Part shown: in pieces, positions 44,973-54,492 of the stretch | How positions within the stretch are numbered: position 1 is the first letter of the stretch | Layout: each line of letters starts with the position of its first letter | Assembly (NCBI GenBank): GCA_022709365.1 | Contig: JAKLIY010000010.1 | Location: 44,574-108,573 of the forward strand | Direction: 5' to 3' | Source: Pseudomonadota bacterium | Lineage (GTDB): Bacteria > Pseudomonadota > Gammaproteobacteria > Competibacterales > Competibacteraceae | Length of the DNA stretch: 64,000 nucleotides | The notes under the pieces: generated by a model | The model's database searches: none | Told to the model about the DNA's origin: nothing | The model's input: only the letters and a program-made list of their open reading frames with translations | Translations under genes and position numbers: made by a program

Positions 44973-46883
44973 TCAGCGGCGTCTGAACGTAACGTAAGTT
45001 GTGCAGACACTACCGGCGCAACTGCTGCTCATTCCCCCAAAAGTGTAGCCAGTAGCCGGAGCTGCCTGTAGGGTCACGCTCGTGCCGCTGGGATAGACCT
45101 CACTGCAATCTGTCCCGCAGTTGATGCCTGCCGGGCTGCTGGTCACTGTGCCACTGCCGGTACGGACCACTTTCAACGTGTAGGTGCTGGCGGCTTGCGC
45201 TTTGAAGGTCGCGGTCACGCTTTGGGCCGCGTTCATCGCTACGGTGCAGGTAGTGGCGGTCCCGGCGCAAGATCCGCTCCAGCCGCTGAAGACATAGCCG
45301 CTGGCCGGAGTCGCTGTCAAACTCACGCTCGCGCCGCTGGCAAAGGGTTCGCTGCAATCCGTTCCGCAATTGATCCCCGCCGGAGTGCTGGTCACTGTAC
45401 CGCTGCCGGATTTGGTAACCGTCAACGCATAGGTGGTCGTCGGGGGGGGAGGCGTTGTTAGTTGGGCAGTGCGGAAGTTGGCGACCGCTATCCGGGTATT
45501 ATTCAACGACAATGCATTGTTCGCTGCATTCGACGCGGTTTCGCTCACTCCGCAAGCAATGCCATTGGCGCAGGTGATTGCTGGATTGGAAAATTTGGCG
45601 ATTCGAGGATTGATATAGCTCATCACCGTCCCAAACGTGCCGCTCACTCCATAACCGTAGGAATAGGGATAAGCGCCTGAACCACCGCCCGCATTGGCGC
45701 GTTCGTGCATACTGCCCATGTTATGGCCGAGTTCGTGGGTAAAGGACAGATCGAGGCAGTAGTAGTTGGAGCCGTTGACATCCACGCCGTCGCTGATCAC
45801 CGAATAACCATAATTGGCATATCCCGAAATCGGCTGCCCACCGTAACCGCCGACCCAGGCGACGCCGCAACTGCCACCGGACGCATTCATGTTGAAGGGC
45901 CGGATCAGCGACACCAGATCGGCTCCATAGGTATTGCGCAAACTGGCGACGTTGGCCAAGGCGGGGTCGCTGCCATTGGTCAGAGCGTTCAGCGCAGCGT
46001 CATTAGTCGTCGCATCGCTGTAGCTCACCTGCTGGCGGTAAACCATTCGCAGGTTGATGTAGATGCCGCTGTCGCGATAAGCCTGGTTAGACAAGGCCAC
46101 CAGTTGATCCAGCCGAGCCGAGAGTCCAGTACCCAACCGAGTGGCCAAGCCGGGCGTGTAGAGAATCATGACGTCAATCGTGGCGAGCGTCGTGTCAGCG
46201 GTCGTGGCAGCCTGGTCGCCCGGATCAAGCTGATTGCTCAAGGGGGCTTTCTTGACTGTTTCGCCGGTTGACGGCTCCTCGTCCGGTGCGGTTCCCGGCC
46301 CAGCGTCCGGGAGGCGCTTGTGAATCAGCTCTTTCGGCACCGGAATCAGAGCATCGTCCATCGCTGATTCTGCCGGCGCCCAACCCGCCGCCTGCGTGTC
46401 AATCAGCCATTCGCCGTCAGCGTCGGTTTCGACCAGAAATTCGCCTTCCGGAGTCAGGACGCGGCCTGAAACGCCGCCCTCTCCTGAAGTGATGACCGCC
46501 CGGTAATCGTCGCCATAGTCCTTAAGATGACCAATCCACGTCACATTACCGCTGGGATGGTCGATGCTGTGGTCAAAGATCAATTCATAACTGACGCCAC
46601 GCGGCAGAGAAAACTGCGCTGTGCTGCCCTGCGGCAGACGATTGAGCGCCCGGTTGAACCGAATCGCTTCGCGGCCAGCCTGATCGGCTTGCAGTGCCTG
46701 GTGGCCGGTGGCTTCCGGCAGGAAAAGTTCGGGACTGGATTCGGCGGCGACCGCAGGCAAGCCGGCGACAGCCAAGGCCAGAGCGATCAGCGTGGGCCGA
46801 CAGCGGGTCAATAAAGTCCGCTGGGCAGACCACCATGAACCGGCGAGAGCCGGAGTGGAAACGACATGAAATTGATAAGCCAT
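44973..46883 (-). CDS. Secreted zinc metallopeptidase with InlB-type repeats
   Basis: A 636-aa protein. Signal peptide with a long N-region (RPTLIALALAVAGLPAVAA), a propeptide-like region to about 215, then a reprolysin-type peptidase domain with the zinc site HELGHNMGSMH at residues 383-393 and a Met-turn-like VMSYIN. Two C-terminal modules of about 65 residues (about 495-636) have the pattern GSGTVTSTPAGINCGTDCSE with Cys pairs, like divergent InlB B-repeats used for binding. Start at 46883 has AAGG 9 nt upstream. A c-di-GMP riboswitch lies directly upstream, so secretion may be tied to surface life. Confidence 0.88.
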   Translation of the reverse strand: MAYQFHVVSTPALAGSWWSAQRTLLTRCRPTLIALALAVAGLPAVAAESSPELFLPEATGHQALQADQAGREAIRFNRALNRLPQGSTAQFSLPRGVSYELIFDHSIDHPSGNVTWIGHLKDYGDDYRAVITSGEGGVSGRVLTPEGEFLVETDADGEWLIDTQAAGWAPAESAMDDALIPVPKELIHKRLPDAGPGTAPDEEPSTGETVKKAPLSNQLDPGDQAATTADTTLATIDVMILYTPGLATRLGTGLSARLDQLVALSNQAYRDSGIYINLRMVYRQQVSYSDATTNDAALNALTNGSDPALANVASLRNTYGADLVSLIRPFNMNASGGSCGVAWVGGYGGQPISGYANYGYSVISDGVDVNGSNYYCLDLSFTHELGHNMGSMHERANAGGGSGAYPYSYGYGVSGTFGTVMSYINPRIAKFSNPAITCANGIACGVSETASNAANNALSLNNTRIAVANFRTAQLTTPPPPTTTYALTVTKSGSGTVTSTPAGINCGTDCSEPFASGASVSLTATPASGYVFSGWSGSCAGTATTCTVAMNAAQSVTATFKAQAASTYTLKVVRTGSGTVTSSPAGINCGTDCSEVYPSGTSVTLQAAPATGYTFGGMSSSCAGSVCTTYVTFRRR

Positions 46884-46962
46884 GATATCGCACCTTGAAT
46901 GTGTGCGGTCCATGACCATGCCATGAATCAGGGAAAAGCCGGTGCGCTTCAGGGCGCTCTCT

Positions 46963-47038
46963 CTGGCGGTTCCGCTGTCATAGGGCAAGGCCCCTTAGAC
47001 CGGTAACTTTGCGTCACTACCTTTCAGTAGTTTTGCCT
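46963..47038 (-). promoter_or_regulatory. GEMM-I cyclic-di-GMP riboswitch
   Basis: Read on the minus strand from about 47038: GGCAAA, a hairpin ACTAC-TGAAAG-GTAGT with the GAAA-type loop, the invariant TGACGCAAAG, then ACCGGTCTAAGG, a second stem and ATGACAGCGGAACCGCC. These are the conserved blocks of the c-di-GMP class I aptamer in correct order and spacing. It is about 80 nt upstream of the metallopeptidase start, in its presumed 5' leader. On- or off-type control cannot be read with certainty. Confidence 0.85.
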
Positions 47039-47088
47039 TTCGCAGATTTACTGCTGCTGAGTTGGATATTGCGATTTACATGCCAGCC

Positions 47089-48252
47089 TTATTCCAACGC
47101 TTGCGCCAAATCGGCGACCAAATCACCCACATCCTCAATCCCCACCGACAATCGTACCAGCCCATCATCAATCCCCAGTTCTCGGCGCACCTCGGGCGGC
47201 ACCGAGGCGTGGGTCATGATCGCCGGATGTTCGATCAAACTCTCCACGCCGCCTAAACTCTCTGCCAGCGTAAATACCCGGCAACGGGTCAGGAACCGGG
47301 TCACTTTAGCCAAATCACCGCGCAGCACCACGCCGATCATGCCGCCAAAGCCGTTGCTCATTTGCCGCCGGGCCAGTTCATGCTGAGGATGACTGGGCAA
47401 GCCGGGATAAATCACCCGTTCTATCTGCGGATGCGCCTCCAGCCAAGTCGCCAGATGTAGCGCATTATCGCTATGCCGTTCCATGCGCAAGGCCAGGGTC
47501 TTCAACCCGCGCAAGGCCAGGAAGCTGTCGAAAGGACTGGCGATGGCGCCGATGGCGTTTTGCAGATAACCCAACCGTTCAGCCAGTTCTCGACCCCGGC
47601 ACACGACAACCCCGCTAATGATATCGGAATGGCCATTCAGATACTTGGTCGCGGAATGCGCCACAATATCGAAGCCGAATTCCAGCGGCCGCTGTGCCCA
47701 AGGTGTGGCAAAGGTGTTATCCGCCACGGTTAAAATGCCGCGCTGACGGGCCACATCCGCGACCATCGCCAAATCGACCAGCCGCAACAGCGGATTACTG
47801 GGCGTTTCGACCCAGATCATCCGGGTCTTCGGGGTCAACACCGCTTCCAGCGTCGCCCGGTCGCGCAGGTCGGAATAGGAGAAGCTCAGCCCGGCGCTGC
47901 GCCGCCGCACTTGTTCGAATAACCGCCGGGTGCCGCCATACAAATCATCCAGCGCCACGACGTGATCACCGCTGTCCAACAGTTCCAGCACCGTTGAACT
48001 CGCAGCCAGACCGGAAGCGAAGGCAAATCCCGCATCGCCGCCCTCCAGATCGGCCATGCAGCGTTCATAGGCGAAGCGGGTGGGATTCTGGCTGCGCGAG
48101 TATTCAAAACCCTGATGCACGCCCGGACTGGACTGCACATAAGTCGAGGTTGCGTAAATCGGCGTTACCACCGCGCCGGTACTCGGATCGGGCATCTGCC
48201 CGGCGTGAACGGTGCGGGTGGCGAACCCCAGGGGACGGGAGGAATCGGTCAT
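47089..48252 (-). CDS. Cystathionine gamma-synthase/lyase family PLP enzyme
   Basis: A 387-aa transsulfuration enzyme. TRTVHAGQMPDPSTGAVVTP at the N-terminus, YSRSQNPTRFAYE, the PLP region FASGLAASSTVLELL and the PLP-lysine in SATKYLNGHSDIISG identify the Cys/Met metabolism PLP family. Choice between cystathionine beta-lyase, gamma-lyase and gamma-synthase cannot be made from motifs alone. No SAM riboswitch seen upstream. Confidence 0.9.
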   Translation of the reverse strand: MTDSSRPLGFATRTVHAGQMPDPSTGAVVTPIYATSTYVQSSPGVHQGFEYSRSQNPTRFAYERCMADLEGGDAGFAFASGLAASSTVLELLDSGDHVVALDDLYGGTRRLFEQVRRRSAGLSFSYSDLRDRATLEAVLTPKTRMIWVETPSNPLLRLVDLAMVADVARQRGILTVADNTFATPWAQRPLEFGFDIVAHSATKYLNGHSDIISGVVVCRGRELAERLGYLQNAIGAIASPFDSFLALRGLKTLALRMERHSDNALHLATWLEAHPQIERVIYPGLPSHPQHELARRQMSNGFGGMIGVVLRGDLAKVTRFLTRCRVFTLAESLGGVESLIEHPAIMTHASVPPEVRRELGIDDGLVRLSVGIEDVGDLVADLAQALE

Positions 48253-48361
48253 GATGGGCGTCTGCGCGAAAGGCGGCGGAAAATCCAGAAGAGTAGTTCA
48301 CTGACGAAGCAGGTTCGCCATAATATCGGCATCACCCCGATCTGACAAAGGAATAGCCATC

Positions 48362-48982
48362 ATGCCCCTCGCTGATGACCTCTGGCGCGACAATGCTGAT
48401 TTGGCTCAAGCCTGCCTCGCGCATCCCTTTGTGCAAGGTATCGGCGACGGCTCGTTACCCCGTCCGCGCTTCGCCGGCTACATCGGCCAGGATGCGTTCT
48501 ACCTGCAAGCCTTCGCCCGCGCTTATGTGATCGCCGCCGCCAAGGCCCCGGACTGGGCCGGTTTCCGCGAACTGCATGAGTTAGCGGGTGGAGTTCTCCA
48601 GGAATTGGAACTGCATCAAGGGGTGGCGCAAGCCTGGGGACTGGATTTGTCCACGGTGACGCCCGACCCGACGACTCGCCGCTATACCGATTTCCTGCTG
48701 GCCACCGCCTGGAGTGGTGAAACCGGCGTCACTCTGGCCGCTATGACCCCCTGCATGAGGCTGTATGCTTTTCTGGGTCAGCAACTGGCCCGCCAGCAAA
48801 ACCGGACGCATTCCTACCGCGCATGGATTGGCACCTACAGCAGCGCTGATTTCGCATCGTTGGCCGTGCGGCTGGAACGGTTGCTGGATCGCTGCGCGCC
48901 AGACGCTGCGATGGCCGCGCATGTTTATCGCTACGCCATGCAGTGCGAGCTGGATTTTTTTCAAGCGGCCTGGGCTGCTTGA
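48362..48982 (+). CDS. tenA: TenA-family thiaminase II / aminopyrimidine hydrolase
   Basis: A 206-aa all-helical protein of the TenA family. Asp 44 and Tyr 47 in GQDAFYL and the nucleophilic Cys 131 in MTPCMRLYAFLG are present, so it is the Cys-containing class that hydrolyses aminopyrimidine thiamine breakdown products for salvage. AAGGA lies 9 nt before the ATG. No TPP riboswitch is visible. It is followed 39 bp later by the hybrid kinase gene on the same strand. Confidence 0.85.
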   Translation: MPLADDLWRDNADLAQACLAHPFVQGIGDGSLPRPRFAGYIGQDAFYLQAFARAYVIAAAKAPDWAGFRELHELAGGVLQELELHQGVAQAWGLDLSTVTPDPTTRRYTDFLLATAWSGETGVTLAAMTPCMRLYAFLGQQLARQQNRTHSYRAWIGTYSSADFASLAVRLERLLDRCAPDAAMAAHVYRYAMQCELDFFQAAWAA

Positions 48983-49021
48983 ATCCGACGCCAAGCGCCG
49001 GACCCTAATCCCTGAACTCGG

Positions 49022-52000
49022 ATGCTGCCCATGAACGATGCCCCGATCCTCGCTGAAGCCAAACTGCAACATGGCCAGAGCCTGCGCCGCGATCTGATTT
49101 GGCAAACTTGGTCGCTGGTCAGCCTGGCCATTCTGGTCTTTGCCATCGCCGCCTATTTTATGGTGTTCTCGCGGATGGTCGACGAACTGGCCGCCAGCGC
49201 CCTGCATAAGGGCGCGCATGTGATCCGGGCGCAAGTCGAAGCGCTGTTTAGCCAGGTCGACCAGATCGCCTATGACGCTCAGGAATGGGGCCGCAATCAC
49301 ACCTTCACCATCGATGACCTGGGGCGTTTTAATCGCCTGTTTATTCCCATCCTGGCCAGACACCCGCGCATTTCCTCCCTGTTGCTCGCTGAAGACAGTG
49401 GTCGAGAATTTCTGCTGCTGAAAATGCCCAATGGCGAGTGGCACAACCGAATTACCGATGGGGAACGGTGGCGTAACCAGCAATACTGGCGCAAATGGAG
49501 CGAGAACTACACGCTACTCGGCGAAGAATGGCGCGCCAGTGATTACGACCCCCGCCGCCAAGCTTGGTATCAGGGCGCGCTGCGCCTGCAACAGGAGAAA
49601 GAGCTGTACTGGAGCGACCCCTACCCGTTTTCCACTACCCAAGAACCCGGCATGACGGCTTCGACGCACTGGCTCGATGGAGCTAACGAGCACCTTTACG
49701 TGATTGCTCTGGACGTGAAACTGCTGGACTTGTCCCAGTTCACCCGTGATATGGAAATCAGCCCCAACGGCCGAATCGCGATCATGCTGGCCGATGGCCG
49801 ACTGCTGGGTCTGCCGCGCCATCCCCGGCTGCAGACGGATGCCGATATCAACGCCAGCGTCCTGAAAACGGCGACTGAAAACGGCTTTACCCCACTAGCC
49901 AAAGGGATCGAACAATGGGGTAAGACCAACAAGCCGATCAATCAGGTGCTGTTCTTCCGGGCCGATGGTGAAAATTGGGTCGGTCATTTCCTGCCGGTGG
50001 TTTTGCACAACCAGCAACTGACCATTGTCGTTATCGCGCCGCGTGGCGATTTTATTCCACTGAGTGCACGCGACAGCCTGATTTTCTTCATCCTGTTCAT
50101 CGGCGTACTGTCACTGGCGTTTTTTGTCGCGGCGCGCTTCGCCCGGCAGGTGATCCGGCCGCTGGAGAGGCTGGTCCTCAACAGCGAACGGATGGGCCGC
50201 ATGGAACTGGAACAGCCGGTGGCGCTGCCGCCCTCTTGGCGGGAAATGGACACGTTGGCCGCGGCCCAGGAACACATGCGGCAAATGCTGCTAGCTAATC
50301 GCTGTGACTGGCAGCAGGTTAATACCGAACTGGAGCGCAAGGTGGCGGAACGCACCTTGGAACTGGCGGGGGAAAAACAGCGGGCCGAGGAAGCGACGCG
50401 CGCCAAGAGCGCCTTTCTCGCCAATATGTCGCATGAAATTCGCACGCCGATGAACGCCATTATTGGTATGGCGCATCTGGCGCTGAAAACCGAGTTGACC
50501 GCTAAACAACGTGACTATGTGCAAAAGATTCACGAGGCGGGCAACTCGCTCCTGAGCATCATCAATGACATCCTTGATTTCTCCAAGATCGAGGCGGGCA
50601 AACTGGACATGGAGCAGATTGATTTTCGCTTCGATGACGTCCTCAACAGCCTCTCGACCCTGATCAGCCAGAAAGCCCATGACAAAGGGCTGGAGCTGCT
50701 GTTTCATGAACCGATTAACCTACCCCAGCATCTGATCGGCGACCCGTTGCGGCTGGGACAAATTCTGGTCAATTTGATTAACAACGCCGTTAAATTTACT
50801 GAGCGAGGTCAGATCATTGTCGATGTGCAGGAGCGAGAACGCACCGACGACAAGGTCATGCTGCAATTCGCGGTGGGCGATACCGGGATCGGCATGACGG
50901 AGGAGCAACGCGGGCGCATGTTCCAGGCTTTTACCCAGGCCGATGGCTCCACCACCCGCAAGTACGGCGGCACCGGCTTGGGTTTGACCATTTCCAGGCA
51001 GTTGGTGGAACTGATGGGCGGCACCATCTGGGTAGAATCGACCCTGGGCGTCGGCAGCACTTTCTATTTTACCGTCTGGTTGGGTGTCGGCGACGAACCC
51101 CGGTTGTGGCGACCGGTGTTGCCGACCATTTTGAACGGACTGCACGCTCTGGTGGTGGACGATAATGTAGCTGCCCGCGACATTCTCCAGGAAGCGTTGG
51201 CATCCCTCACCTTGCGGGTCAACACCGTAACTTCAGGCCCGGAAGCAATCGCCGAGGTGCGGACCGCAGACCCGGTGGATCCCTACCGGATTGTGTTCAT
51301 CGACTGGAAAATGCCCGGCATGGACGGTATCGAAGCCACTCAGCGGATCAAGCACGACGAAACCCTGACGGCAACGCCCCGCATGGTGATGGTGACCGCT
51401 TTCGGGCGTGAAGAAGTGTGCGCCCATGCCGAAGTGGTCGGGGTAGATGGCTTTCTGATCAAGCCGATCAGCTACTCGCTGTTACTGGACACCTTGATGA
51501 ATCTGTTCCCACCAGCGAACGGCGAGGCCCAGGAACATTATCGCGCCCGGCATGAGGAACCACAGACGCGATTGGATGGGCTGCGGTTGCTGCTGGCCGA
51601 GGACAATGAAGTGAATCAACAAATTGCCGTTGAACTCCTGGAGTTGGCCGGCGCACGGGTGGCGGTGGCTAACAACGGTCAGGAGGCAGTGGCGCAACTG
51701 TGGGCCAGCCTGGAGGGTGAACCCTTCGACGGTGTGTTGATGGATTTGCAGATGCCGGAGATGGATGGCTTTGGTGCGACTCGCCAGATTCGGGCCGATC
51801 CCCGGTTTGCGAGTTTGCCGATCATCGCCATGACAGCTCACGCCCTGCTTGAGGAGCGGCAGCACTGCCTGGAGGCCGGGATGAATGACCATATCGCCAA
51901 GCCGATTGAACCTGAGGCGCTGTTTCATACGCTCCGGCGATGGCTCCCGTCTAAATCGGGGACACCCACGTTGCGTCGGCGACGGGTGGTCCCGGTGCGC

Positions 52001-52618
52001 TCCAGCGATGCGCTGGAGCTACCCCAGCTACCGGATCTTGATACTGCCAATGGTCTGCGCCGGGTAGCGGGCAACCGCCGGTTGTATCGGGAGTTGCTGG
52101 GCAAGTATGTATCCGGCCAGGCTGAGGTGGTGACGCAAATCCGGGCCACGCTGGCCGACGTCGACTGGGTAACCGCGGAACGGCTGGCGCACACCCTGCA
52201 AGGCGTGTCGGGCAATATTGGCGCGACTGCACTTCAGCAACTGGCCGCCGAACTGGAGCAGGCGCTGCGACAAAACGCCGATAGCGCAGTGCTTGAACCC
52301 TTGCTGGCGCAAGTTAGTGAAGCGCTGGAGGCTTTGACGACCGGCTTGCGGGTTGCGCTGGCTACCGCCCCGCCGGCGACTTTGGCGGTCAGTTGGGACA
52401 AGCTGGAGCCGGTTCTGACCCGTCTGGAAGTACTGCTGAGTAATGACGACGCCGAAGCTGCCGATTATCTGGCCACTCATCGGGCGATTCTGGCGGAAAA
52501 CTTGCCGATCGAGCCATTTCTGGCCATCGAGAAAGCCACCACTGACTATCATTTTGAAGAGGCTCTGCAAAGGTTGCAGACGGTGATTCAATCCAGGAAA
52601 GCGCATGAATCACACTAA
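49022..52618 (+). CDS. Hybrid sensor histidine kinase with two receivers and Hpt
   Basis: A 1198-aa phosphorelay protein. Membrane helices at about 28-50 and 352-372 frame a periplasmic sensor (double Cache-like, including DPRRQAWYQGAL). Then HAMP-like region and coiled coil, HisKA with phospho-His 471 in NMSHEIRTPMNAI, HATPase (580-690), receiver 1 with Asp 761 (FIDWKMPGMDG), receiver 2 with Asp 908 (LMDLQMPEMDG) and a C-terminal Hpt domain with His 1057 (RLAHTLQGVSG). All phospho-acceptors are intact. An alternative start is the Met at 49031. The next gene, an HD-GYP regulator 15 bp away, is the likely final receiver. Confidence 0.93.
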   Translation: MLPMNDAPILAEAKLQHGQSLRRDLIWQTWSLVSLAILVFAIAAYFMVFSRMVDELAASALHKGAHVIRAQVEALFSQVDQIAYDAQEWGRNHTFTIDDLGRFNRLFIPILARHPRISSLLLAEDSGREFLLLKMPNGEWHNRITDGERWRNQQYWRKWSENYTLLGEEWRASDYDPRRQAWYQGALRLQQEKELYWSDPYPFSTTQEPGMTASTHWLDGANEHLYVIALDVKLLDLSQFTRDMEISPNGRIAIMLADGRLLGLPRHPRLQTDADINASVLKTATENGFTPLAKGIEQWGKTNKPINQVLFFRADGENWVGHFLPVVLHNQQLTIVVIAPRGDFIPLSARDSLIFFILFIGVLSLAFFVAARFARQVIRPLERLVLNSERMGRMELEQPVALPPSWREMDTLAAAQEHMRQMLLANRCDWQQVNTELERKVAERTLELAGEKQRAEEATRAKSAFLANMSHEIRTPMNAIIGMAHLALKTELTAKQRDYVQKIHEAGNSLLSIINDILDFSKIEAGKLDMEQIDFRFDDVLNSLSTLISQKAHDKGLELLFHEPINLPQHLIGDPLRLGQILVNLINNAVKFTERGQIIVDVQERERTDDKVMLQFAVGDTGIGMTEEQRGRMFQAFTQADGSTTRKYGGTGLGLTISRQLVELMGGTIWVESTLGVGSTFYFTVWLGVGDEPRLWRPVLPTILNGLHALVVDDNVAARDILQEALASLTLRVNTVTSGPEAIAEVRTADPVDPYRIVFIDWKMPGMDGIEATQRIKHDETLTATPRMVMVTAFGREEVCAHAEVVGVDGFLIKPISYSLLLDTLMNLFPPANGEAQEHYRARHEEPQTRLDGLRLLLAEDNEVNQQIAVELLELAGARVAVANNGQEAVAQLWASLEGEPFDGVLMDLQMPEMDGFGATRQIRADPRFASLPIIAMTAHALLEERQHCLEAGMNDHIAKPIEPEALFHTLRRWLPSKSGTPTLRRRRVVPVRSSDALELPQLPDLDTANGLRRVAGNRRLYRELLGKYVSGQAEVVTQIRATLADVDWVTAERLAHTLQGVSGNIGATALQQLAAELEQALRQNADSAVLEPLLAQVSEALEALTTGLRVALATAPPATLAVSWDKLEPVLTRLEVLLSNDDAEAADYLATHRAILAENLPIEPFLAIEKATTDYHFEEALQRLQTVIQSRKAHESH

Positions 52619-52633
52619 AGAGGTATCCCGGCC

Positions 52634-53815
52634 ATGAACAACACCCCCGATTTCGCCGAACGACAAACCCTCCTGATTGTGGATGACACGCCGGATAACA
52701 TTACTCTGCTGAGTAGCCTGCTCAAAAACCGCTACCGGATCAAGGTCGCCACCTACGGCGAACGCGCCCTGAAGATCGCGGCGATGGAGCCGCCGCCGGA
52801 TTTGATCCTGCTCGATATCATGATGCCGGGGATGGACGGCTATGAAGTTTGCGAACGGCTCAAGGCGGATCCCCGGACTGCGGGTATTCCGGTCATCTTT
52901 CTCACTGCCAGGGCGCAGGTGGAGGACGAAGAGAAGGGCCTGAAGCTGGGTGCGGTGGATTACATTACCAAGCCGATCAGCCCGCCGGTCGTACTGGCCC
53001 GGGTGGAAACCCATCTCACTTTAAAAAACGCCCAGCAGTTTCTCAAGGACCGCAACACCTATCTTGAGGAAGAGGTACGCCGCCGCACTCGGGAGGTGGT
53101 CGCAATTCAGGATGTAACGATTCTGGCCATGGCCTCGCTGGCGGAAACCCGGGATAACGAGACCGGCAACCATATTCGCCGCACCCAGCACTATATCCGG
53201 GCGCTGGCGAAAAAGCTGCAAACCCATCCCCGCTTCGCGCAGTTCCTGACAGACGAGACTATTGACTGGCTGTTTAAATCGGCGCCGTTGCACGACATCG
53301 GCAAAGTGGGCATTCCCGACCGGATTCTGCTGAAACCGGCGCAGTTTACCCCGGAAGAATTCGAGGTCATGAAGACGCACACCACGCTGGGGCGGGACGC
53401 GATTCTGGTAGCGGAGAAGCATCTGGATTTGCCGCACTCCTTTTTGCGCATCGCCCGCGAGATTGCCTATTCCCACCAGGAGAAGTGGGATGGCAGCGGC
53501 TATCCAGAAGGGCTGTCCGGCGATGACATTCCGATTTCCGCGCGGTTGATGGCGGTGGCGGACGTCTACGATGCGCTGATCAGCCAGCGGATTTACAAGG
53601 AAGGGATGCCGCATGAACAGACAGTGGCGATCCTGCGTGAAGGCCGGGGTACGCACTTTGACCCGGATGTGGTGGACGCCTTTCTGGAGATCGCCGAGGA
53701 ATTCCGAGCGATTGCCGCCCGCTTCGTCGATAGTCGTCAGACTTTACAGGAGCAGGCGAATCCACCGGGTGTCGAGCCTGATCCACAAGGACGCCGACAA
53801 TTTGATGAAAATTAA
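52634..53815 (+). CDS. HD-GYP response regulator, c-di-GMP phosphodiesterase
   Basis: A 393-aa RpfG-like regulator. Receiver domain 12-125 with Asp 61 (LLDIMMPGMDG), a linking helix, then an HD-GYP domain with HD at 220-221 (PLHDIGKVGIPD) and GYP at 289-291 (GSGYPEGLSGDDIP). Both signature motifs are intact, so it should hydrolyse c-di-GMP when phosphorylated. It is encoded 15 bp after the hybrid kinase. Its product level would influence the GEMM-I riboswitch 6 kb away. Confidence 0.94.
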   Translation: MNNTPDFAERQTLLIVDDTPDNITLLSSLLKNRYRIKVATYGERALKIAAMEPPPDLILLDIMMPGMDGYEVCERLKADPRTAGIPVIFLTARAQVEDEEKGLKLGAVDYITKPISPPVVLARVETHLTLKNAQQFLKDRNTYLEEEVRRRTREVVAIQDVTILAMASLAETRDNETGNHIRRTQHYIRALAKKLQTHPRFAQFLTDETIDWLFKSAPLHDIGKVGIPDRILLKPAQFTPEEFEVMKTHTTLGRDAILVAEKHLDLPHSFLRIAREIAYSHQEKWDGSGYPEGLSGDDIPISARLMAVADVYDALISQRIYKEGMPHEQTVAILREGRGTHFDPDVVDAFLEIAEEFRAIAARFVDSRQTLQEQANPPGVEPDPQGRRQFDEN

Positions 53816-53870
53816 GCAAACGGTTGCCACCCATAACCTGCGTACTGGCGCTTTCAAGCTCTGCAAGAAC

Positions 53871-54124
53871 TGTAAAAATTCCTGACAACTTTCCGCCGTC
53901 TTTCAAAGTCCCAGAGCAGTAAAGCCATCAGGAAGTATTTTTTCGAGTTTTTTGACTCATAAAAAATACCTTAAAAAATAAGCATTTTTCTAATCCAACG
54001 TGATTCATACAAAATTGTCAGGAAATTTTACACAATTGCTTTTCGTCAATATTGGGTTATGAAATTTAAGTTATTGATATTTATTGGATAGCTTTAATAG
54101 GTTGTCAGGAAATCTTACACAATT
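53871..54124. repeat. Three copies of a TTGTCAGGAAAT(T/C)TTACACAATT motif
   Basis: Direct copies at 54015-54037 and 54102-54124 differ at one base and are 87 bp apart. A shorter inverted copy (TGTAAAAATTCCTGACAAC) lies at 53871-53889. The motif also resembles the ends of the 133-bp element at 42093. Regulator site or mobile-element end are both possible. Confidence 0.6.
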
Positions 54125-54175
54125 ACTATGGATTTTTAGATCATAAAAACTAACATATTGATATATATATTATTA

Positions 54176-54191
54176 TGGCATTTTAATTGCT
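54176..54191 (+). promoter_or_regulatory. Possible sigma-54 promoter
   Basis: TGGCATTTTAATTGCT fits the -24/-12 form GG-N10-GC. The nearest recognised gene on this strand is the PEP-CTERM gene 500 bp downstream, with the attC-like site between, so the target is uncertain and chance occurrence is possible. Confidence 0.3.
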
Positions 54192-54492
54192 TCTTAAAAT
54201 GGGCAAGGCTATGTTCGCATATCTTGCCATGGCGCAGGATATGCGGAACCAGTTAATTACTTGTTGTCGCGGACGCTTCGCGCCCGCGACAGTCTTTTCC
54301 AACATGGTATGAGTCTGAAGGGGTATCACCCTGGATTCACTAGAATATAGAGTCCAAACGCCTTCAACGAGGCTGCTGAACAGCTCCAGCAAGCTAAACA
54401 ACAACTCTTCCTGTCCATCCACAACCGATCCAAGGTGGCTGCTTGATAGATCAACTCTCGCCTCGTTCAGACTCATACCTCAATTGGAATTG

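Noticed and set aside
48253..48361. TPP riboswitch before tenA
   Set aside because: The conserved CUGAGA/thi-box pattern is absent.
48581..49483. 300-aa minus-strand ORF
   Set aside because: Antisense of tenA and the hybrid kinase gene.
54183..54476. 97-aa minus-strand ORF in the gene-poor region
   Set aside because: No ribosome site or recognisable feature; the opposite strand frame is equally plausible, so not called as a gene.
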